A DNA stretch of 64,000 nucleotides. It comes from Planobispora rosea (GTDB lineage: Bacteria; Actinomycetota; Actinomycetes; Streptosporangiales; Streptosporangiaceae). The stretch is from the NCBI RefSeq assembly GCF_014648175.1, contig NZ_BMQP01000031.1, forward strand, positions 1 to 64,000, given 5' to 3'. The notes below the pieces were generated by a model. The model ran no database searches. It was not told the origin of the DNA and saw nothing but the letters and a program-made list of their open reading frames with translations. Position numbers and translations under genes: made by a program. Numbering within the stretch: position 1 is the stretch's first letter; each line of letters starts with the position of its first letter. Below are positions 60,501 to 64,000 of this stretch, piece by piece.

Positions 60501-61852
60501 ATACGGCCGGCCTCGATGCGGGAGAAGTCGAGCAGGGTGTTGACCAGCTTGCCCAGGCGCAGCCCGTTGCGGTGGACGACCTCCAGCTCCTCGCGCACCT
60601 GCGCGTCGGCTCCCTGCAGGTGGCCGCGCAGTTCCTCCACCGGCCCCATGATCAGTGTCAGCGGGGTGCGGAACTCGTGGCTGATGTTGGAGAAGAAGAC
60701 GGTCTTCGCGCGGTCCAGCTCGGCCAGCTCCTCGGCTCGCCGCTGCTGGGCCTGGTAGCTGCGGGCGCTCGCGATCCCCGTCGCGACATGTCCGGCGGCC
60801 AGCTCGATGAACCCGCGGTAGCCGTCGTCCAGGGGCCGGTACCGGTTGAGCGCGGCGACCAGGAATCCGTACGGCGCACCGCCCTGCTGCAGCAGCGGCA
60901 CCACCAGCGCCTGCACGGGAGGCTCCGGCCACTTCCCGGACGGCAGGACGGCGAACGGGGCGCCGTCGAGCTCCACGAGCACCGACTCCCCCCGGGCCGG
61001 CACCGCCGCGGGCCACACCCCGTCCGGATCGTCGGGCGGCAGTGCGACGGGGGCGGCCGGATGCCCGGCGGAGATCCCGGCCGCTCCCGCCAGCCGCGCG
61101 CGGCCGTCGTCGTCGAACAGGTAGGTCAACGTGAACGGAAGGTCCTGCGGGTTGCGGCCGAGCTGGCGGCAGGTGAAGGCCAGCATCTCCTGCTCGGTAC
61201 GGACCACGCTGGGATCGGAGCCGAGATCCCGCAGCGTCGCCATCCGCCGTTCACCGATGACCCGCTCGGTGTCCTCGCTGACGACGCACAACATGCCGAC
61301 CACCGTGCCGTCGTCGTCCCGGAGGGGACTGTAGGAGAACGTGTGGTAGGTCTCCTCCGGGTAGCCGGACCGTTCCAGGAACAGCAGCAGCGCCTCGTCC
61401 CAGGTCGCCTCCCCGGCGGCCAGCACGGTCTCGATCCGCGGGCCGATGTCGTCCCAGATCTCCGCCCACACCTCGCTGGCCGGCCGGCCCAGTGCCCACG
61501 GGTATTTCCGGCCCAGGGTGTCGCGGCGGTAGGCGGCGTTGCAGAAGAACGTCAGCTCCGGCCCCCACGCCATCCACATGGAGAAGCGGGATGACAGGAC
61601 GATGCTCACCGCCGTCCGCAGGCTCTGCGGCCATCCGGCCGGCGGCCCGAGCGGGGTCGCCCGCCAGTCCACCGCCGCCAGGTCCCGGCCGATCTCGTCG
61701 GCGACGTCGAACACGGCGGCAGGCGTCTCCGCCTCGGCAGGCGCCTCACCCTCGGCAGACGTCTCAGCCTCGGCAGACGTCTCAGCCTCGGCATGCCTCT
61801 CAGTCTCGGCCGCTGTCACCGGCCCGCATTCGGCGTCGTCGCGGCGTGTCAT
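57584..61852 (-). CDS. Giant PAS-GAF-histidine kinase-receiver-PAS-GAF-PP2C-RsbW fusion protein
   Basis: 1422 residues from ATG 61852 with GGAGG 7 bp upstream. Order: an A-E-T-S repeat tail (about 15-45), PAS-like (50-185), GAF-like (200-355), HisKA with His 392 in H-E-F-R-T-P-L, HATPase (N-box near 505), receiver (about 666-785, Asp 719 in S-D-V-M-M-P), PAS (about 800-900), GAF (about 905-1040), SpoIIE/PP2C phosphatase (about 1060-1290, G-G-D-W-Y-D near 1095) and a C-terminal RsbW-type HATPase (about 1300-1420, A-N-A-I-E-H-G near 1345). No membrane segment is visible. It could join light, redox or ligand sensing, His-Asp relay and Ser partner switching in one chain. STAS partner encoded directly downstream. 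Confidence 0.9.
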   Translation of the reverse strand: MTRRDDAECGPVTAAETERHAEAETSAEAETSAEGEAPAEAETPAAVFDVADEIGRDLAAVDWRATPLGPPAGWPQSLRTAVSIVLSSRFSMWMAWGPELTFFCNAAYRRDTLGRKYPWALGRPASEVWAEIWDDIGPRIETVLAAGEATWDEALLLFLERSGYPEETYHTFSYSPLRDDDGTVVGMLCVVSEDTERVIGERRMATLRDLGSDPSVVRTEQEMLAFTCRQLGRNPQDLPFTLTYLFDDDGRARLAGAAGISAGHPAAPVALPPDDPDGVWPAAVPARGESVLVELDGAPFAVLPSGKWPEPPVQALVVPLLQQGGAPYGFLVAALNRYRPLDDGYRGFIELAAGHVATGIASARSYQAQQRRAEELAELDRAKTVFFSNISHEFRTPLTLIMGPVEELRGHLQGADAQVREELEVVHRNGLRLGKLVNTLLDFSRIEAGRMQARYEPVDLAAVTAELASVFRSAIDRAGLAFEVDCPPLAEPVYIDRGMWEKVVLNLLSNALKFTFDGAISVRLRARDGHAVVTVADTGIGVPAGEVPRLFERFHRIESARSRSNEGSGIGLALVRELVGLHGGTITADSVEGEGTTFTIRLPFGSDHLPADSLVPAGVAETASTPATAGPFVEEALRWLPGDGTAPEEVAAPGVSAGEHSPAAGDGVPARVLIADDNADMRDYLARLLRPAYRVTVVGDGRAALEAVRADPPDLVISDVMMPRLDGLQLVAALRADSRTSNVPVLLLSARAGQEASIEGLEAGADDYLVKPFSAAELLARVRANVELARMRNHHARWRNAMIESLQEAFFVTDENGAVIEINAAFTDILGYGPEGLPYTPLHPWWPDEDDDPQAHAMVADAFDQLVRDGRGSCVIPVTHRDGHQVWVAVTFNDVTDPDTGRRRVVGTFRDVTSEHYFVQRESALAALSMRVSQADNLDDALGGALEALREVWQARQVLAALWDDGSEPVVTSSGSGSGSGWPGLPESLREKLTALREHPPLRPLAYAAGGAGVTLEHPGGLLSVWVDLGQNRPFTTEDQTLLALLVGHLGQGLHRAHQLDQQREAAVALQRAILGPSQLPEGFAVRYEPATRPLEVGGDWYDIVPLSEERIGIVVGDCVGRGLEAAAVMGQLRSACRALLLQDAGPAQVLTALDRFAALVPGARCTTVFCGVLNTATGHIAYSSAGHPPGILAHPDGAIALLDGGRSTPLAVRPGNPRPEAGHTMPARSTLLLYTDGLVERRRRPLTEGIGRAGAVVQDGRSTPIEELATDVMTRLEPERGFNDDVALLLYRQPAPLEVAFPAESTQLAPVRTALRDWLNRCGLNPSMIQNVLVAAGEACANAIEHGHRDAPGRTVRLRAVATAGGLHLTVADSGRWKPPQPEASPHRGRGVALMRALMHKVTIDAGVTGTTVDMHVRIAR
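61723..61812. repeat. 18 bp tandem repeat near the N-terminus of the fusion protein
   Basis: Five units beginning at 61723, 61741, 61759, 61777 and 61795, core (A/G)CGTCTCAGCCTCGGCAG. They encode A-E-(T/A)-S/P-A-E units on the minus strand, before the first PAS domain. Confidence 0.85.
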
Positions 61853-61955
61853 CTGGCGCCCTCCCGTTCGCACCGGACCCGTCCACTCCGCCCCGCGCTC
61901 ATCGCCCCGCCTCTTTCCGCATGGACGGATCAACGGCTCCACCGGCGTGATCCCG

Positions 61956-61993
61956 CACGTCACGTAAGAGTCACGTCAACGGTTACGTAGGAT
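61956..61993 (+). promoter_or_regulatory. TCACGT direct repeats with a -10-like box before the PP2C gene
   Basis: TCACGT at 61960 and 61971, and TTACGT at 61983, are spaced 11-12 bp apart, about one helical turn. A TAGGAT box (61988-61993) follows. The spacing suggests an activator binding on one DNA face. No standard -35 box is seen, so the promoter may need this activator or an alternative sigma factor. Confidence 0.4.
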
Positions 61994-62046
61994 AGGGCAA
62001 ATCACTCCGGGGCCCTGCGTCCGCCCCGCGTGCCGCACGCAGCGAG

Positions 62047-63363
62047 GTGAAGGAGCCCGACATCGACAGCGCCGACGAAGCGCGCCGGGTGGCGGCCGTG
62101 AACCGCTACCTGTCCCTGGACGCCCCCGGTGACGGAGCACTGGACCGGGTGACCTCGCTGGCCGCGCGGATCTTCCACGCCCCCATCGCCACCGTGACCG
62201 TCGTCGACGACGAGTGGGTCCGGTGCCGCGCCGCCTACGGGCTGCCGACGCGGCTGTGCCAGGGCAGGCGCGCGACGAGCCTGTGCGCCCGGGCCATCGG
62301 CCACGACGGCGTCTCCGTCGTCCCGGACACCCTGGCCGACCCGCACGCCGCGGCCGATCCGATGGTCAGCGGCGAGCCCGGCGTCCGGTTCTACGCGGCG
62401 GCACCGATCGTCGCCTCCGGCGGTCACCGCCTCGGCAGCGTCAACGTCATGGACACCCGTCCCCGGCAGGCCGGCGTCGAGGAGCTGGACGCCCTGCAGG
62501 ATCTGGCCGCCATGGTGACGGGAGAGCTGGAACTGCGGCTGGCCGCCGCGCGCACCGTCGCCACCGAGCGCGAGCTGCGCGCCGGTGCCGAGCGCCTGGC
62601 CCGCACCCTGCAGCGCACGCTCCTGCCCCCGGCCCTGCCCCAGGTGCCGGGGCTGCGGGCGGCCGCGGCCTACCACCCCTTCTCCGCGGACGAGGTGGGC
62701 GGGGACTTCTACGACCTGTTCCCCCTCGACGGCAACCGCTGGGGGTTCTTCCTGGGGGACGTCTGCGGCAAGGGCGCCGACGCCGCCGCCCTGACCTCCC
62801 TGGTCCGCTACACCCTGCGTGCCGCCGCCGTCTACGACCCCGACCCGTGCACGGTGCTGGCCAACCTGGACGCGGTCCTGCACCAGGAGCACGCCGGCAG
62901 CCAGGGGCCGCCGCCGTACTGCACCGCCGTCTTCGGAGTCCTGGAGCCCGACGGCGACGGGTTCACCGTCACGCTCGCCGGTGGCGGGCATCCTCCCGCC
63001 CTGGCCGTGCGCGCGGCCGGCGGCGTCGAGACCGTCCACCCGGAGGGCGGGCAGCTGATCGGCATCCTGCGCGACCCGCACTTCGCGCAGGTGGGCACCC
63101 GCCTGAACGCCGGAGACGCCCTGCTGCTGTACACCGACGGCCTCACCGAGGCCCGCACCGGGACCGGCGCCATGCTGGACGGGGAAGGCCTTGCCGCCTA
63201 CCTGGCGGCCGCCGCGCCCGCCGACGCGGACGACCTTCTCGTCTCAGTGCATAAACTGATCGCCAGCCTGGGTGAGGGTGTGTCGGACGACACCGCGGTT
63301 CTCGCCCTGTCCGTCCCTGCCCGCTCGACGGCCGCCCCCTTCAGGAGCCCTGGTGCGACATGA
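62047..63363 (+). CDS. GAF-SpoIIE/PP2C serine phosphatase
   Basis: 438 residues from GTG 62047. The GAF domain (about 20-165) is followed by a short coiled linker and a PP2C phosphatase (about 195-430) with D-E-V-G-G-D-F-Y-D near 216-224, L-G-D-V-C-G-K-G near 238-245, Y-T-D-G-L-T-E near 361-367 and S-D-D-T-A-V near 413-418, the metal-binding acidic residues. It should dephosphorylate a STAS protein. The partner is probably encoded directly downstream, with an 11 bp overlap. Confidence 0.87.
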   Translation: MKEPDIDSADEARRVAAVNRYLSLDAPGDGALDRVTSLAARIFHAPIATVTVVDDEWVRCRAAYGLPTRLCQGRRATSLCARAIGHDGVSVVPDTLADPHAAADPMVSGEPGVRFYAAAPIVASGGHRLGSVNVMDTRPRQAGVEELDALQDLAAMVTGELELRLAAARTVATERELRAGAERLARTLQRTLLPPALPQVPGLRAAAAYHPFSADEVGGDFYDLFPLDGNRWGFFLGDVCGKGADAAALTSLVRYTLRAAAVYDPDPCTVLANLDAVLHQEHAGSQGPPPYCTAVFGVLEPDGDGFTVTLAGGGHPPALAVRAAGGVETVHPEGGQLIGILRDPHFAQVGTRLNAGDALLLYTDGLTEARTGTGAMLDGEGLAAYLAAAAPADADDLLVSVHKLIASLGEGVSDDTAVLALSVPARSTAAPFRSPGAT

Positions 63364-63709
63364 TCACGGTCTGACCATCACCCATCGCTCGCATTCGACA
63401 CGCGTCCAGGTACTGGTCGTGGCCGGCGACCTGGACCACCACACCGCTCCCCGCCTGCGGGAGGCCCTGGACGGCGTCAGGCTCGAGCGCGGAGCCGGAC
63501 TGGTGATCGACCTGTCCGCCTTGACGTTCTGCGACTCCACCGGCATCTCGGTACTGGTCGCCGCCCACCAGTACGCCCAGAACGCCGGTGCCGTGCTGGC
63601 CCTGGCCGGTCTGGACGCCGACCTCGCCCACGTCTTCCGGATCATGGGCCTGGACCGGTTGTTCTCGTCCTACGACGACGCGGAGAAGGCCATAGCCGCC
63701 CTGCAGTGA
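63353..63709 (+). CDS. STAS-domain anti-anti-sigma factor
   Basis: 118 residues from a GTG with AGGAG 6 bp upstream, overlapping the phosphatase stop by 11 bp. V-V-A-G-D-L-D near 22-28 and T-F-C-D-S-T-G-I-S near 59-67 carry the STAS core, with Ser 63 the likely phospho-site. It probably acts with the upstream phosphatase and with an RsbW-type kinase, perhaps the C-terminal domain of the giant fusion. Confidence 0.87.
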   Translation: MRHDHGLTITHRSHSTRVQVLVVAGDLDHHTAPRLREALDGVRLERGAGLVIDLSALTFCDSTGISVLVAAHQYAQNAGAVLALAGLDADLAHVFRIMGLDRLFSSYDDAEKAIAALQ

Positions 63710-63769
63710 ACCCGGCAGGACGCTCGGAGGGATCGTTCCCGGGCCCGAAACCGTTTGCGGGCACGCCGT

Positions 63770-63801
63770 CCGCGGCGCCTCGGCTCTCCGAGGCGCCGCG
63801 G
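63770..63801. terminator. Bidirectional terminator
   Basis: Perfect 14 bp arms (63770-63783 and 63788-63801) with the loop CTCT; the stem extends further outward with one mismatch. It lies between the STAS gene and the convergent partial gene and should end transcription from both sides. Confidence 0.85.
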
Positions 63802-63818
63802 GCGGCTGCGCGTGCGTG

Positions 63819-64000
63819 TCAGTTCTTCTTCTCCAGGTCCTCCAGCGCGAGCCTGGTCTTGTCGAAGGGGATGTACGGCGCGGCCTCCTTCGACATGTGC
63901 AGGTAGCCCACCGTGTCGGCGTCGACCCAGTAGCAGCGGGTGCCCTCGCCCTCGGCGAGGTTCTGGCAGGCGGCCGCGGCGGGACCCACGCCGGGGTTGA
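63819..64000 (-). CDS. Partial gene, hypothetical protein (C-terminal end only)
   Basis: The last 60 or so codons before a TGA at 63819-63821; the gene continues past the window edge. The readable part has a C-Q-N-L-A-E segment, a T-R-C-Y-W-V strand and ends L-E-K-K-N. Two Cys (in A-C-Q and R-C-Y) about 10 residues apart suggest a disulfide in an exported protein. Codon use is typical for the window. No family is recognised from this fragment. Confidence 0.6.
   Translation of the reverse strand, partial: NPGVGPAAAACQNLAEGEGTRCYWVDADTVGYLHMSKEAAPYIPFDKTRLALEDLEKKN

Overview
This 64 kb window looks like an ordinary chromosomal stretch of a high-GC, mycelial-type actinomycete, most likely of the Streptosporangium/Nonomuraea kind (inference). 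The support is very high GC with strong third-position bias, frequent GTG/TTG starts, ATGA start/stop overlaps, an AfsR/SARP-type regulator, an F420/LLM-type oxidoreductase, SpoIIE/RsbW/STAS partner-switching proteins, a DivIVA-motif protein and a multi-enzyme chitinase operon. About 55 genes are supported. I see no rRNA, tRNA, CRISPR array, prophage or complete insertion sequence.

Layout. 0.3-5.7 kb: AI-2E-type membrane protein, AraC-type regulator, terpenoid-toroid-like protein, long-chain acyl-CoA ligase and PhzF-like isomerase. 5.8-10.2 kb: a MoxR ATPase/VWA-metallopeptidase pair and a GT87-like membrane glycosyltransferase. 10.4-17.5 kb: a four-gene secreted GH18 chitinase operon with its own promoter, palindromic operator candidate and terminator. 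17.6-24.3 kb: nitroreductase/Lrp divergent pair, VapBC, LysE exporter, LLM oxidoreductase, Rpn-like PD-(D/E)XK protein and membrane proteins. 24.4-30.4 kb: NarL-type two-component system, DedA, and an EamA-GT4-DUF998 operon. 30-36 kb: AfsR-like regulator divergent from an acyl-ACP desaturase, then an MFS exporter. 36-42.7 kb: lipoprotein, AIF-type FAD reductase with DoxX, a divergent His-repeat/Cys-rich regulator and a rifampin-phosphotransferase-like enzyme. 42.8-46.9 kb: propionyl-CoA synthetase, DUF418 protein, and a dienelactone-hydrolase-like enzyme. 47-54.8 kb: a putrescine uptake and oxidation operon (aldehyde dehydrogenase, potA-D, FAD amine oxidase) divergent from an Lrp regulator. 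54.9-57.2 kb: DivIVA-motif protein and a small ABC exporter. 57.3-63.7 kb: a stress-signalling locus with a giant PAS-GAF-kinase-receiver-PAS-GAF-PP2C-RsbW fusion, a second PP2C phosphatase and two STAS proteins. A truncated reverse-strand gene ends the window.

Themes that cross genes: (1) two acyl-CoA ligase genes 38 kb apart start at near-identical palindromes of the KstR2 type; (2) the chitinases are built combinatorially from two N-terminal sets and two catalytic types, with a directly repeated DNA block of about 0.8 kb; (3) at least seven genes carry in-frame tandem repeats of 15, 18, 21 or 24 bp, one of them inside a 345 bp antisense overlap of two coding tails; (4) an intergenic inverted-repeat family with arms like GTACGGCCCGCGCCC recurs between unrelated genes.
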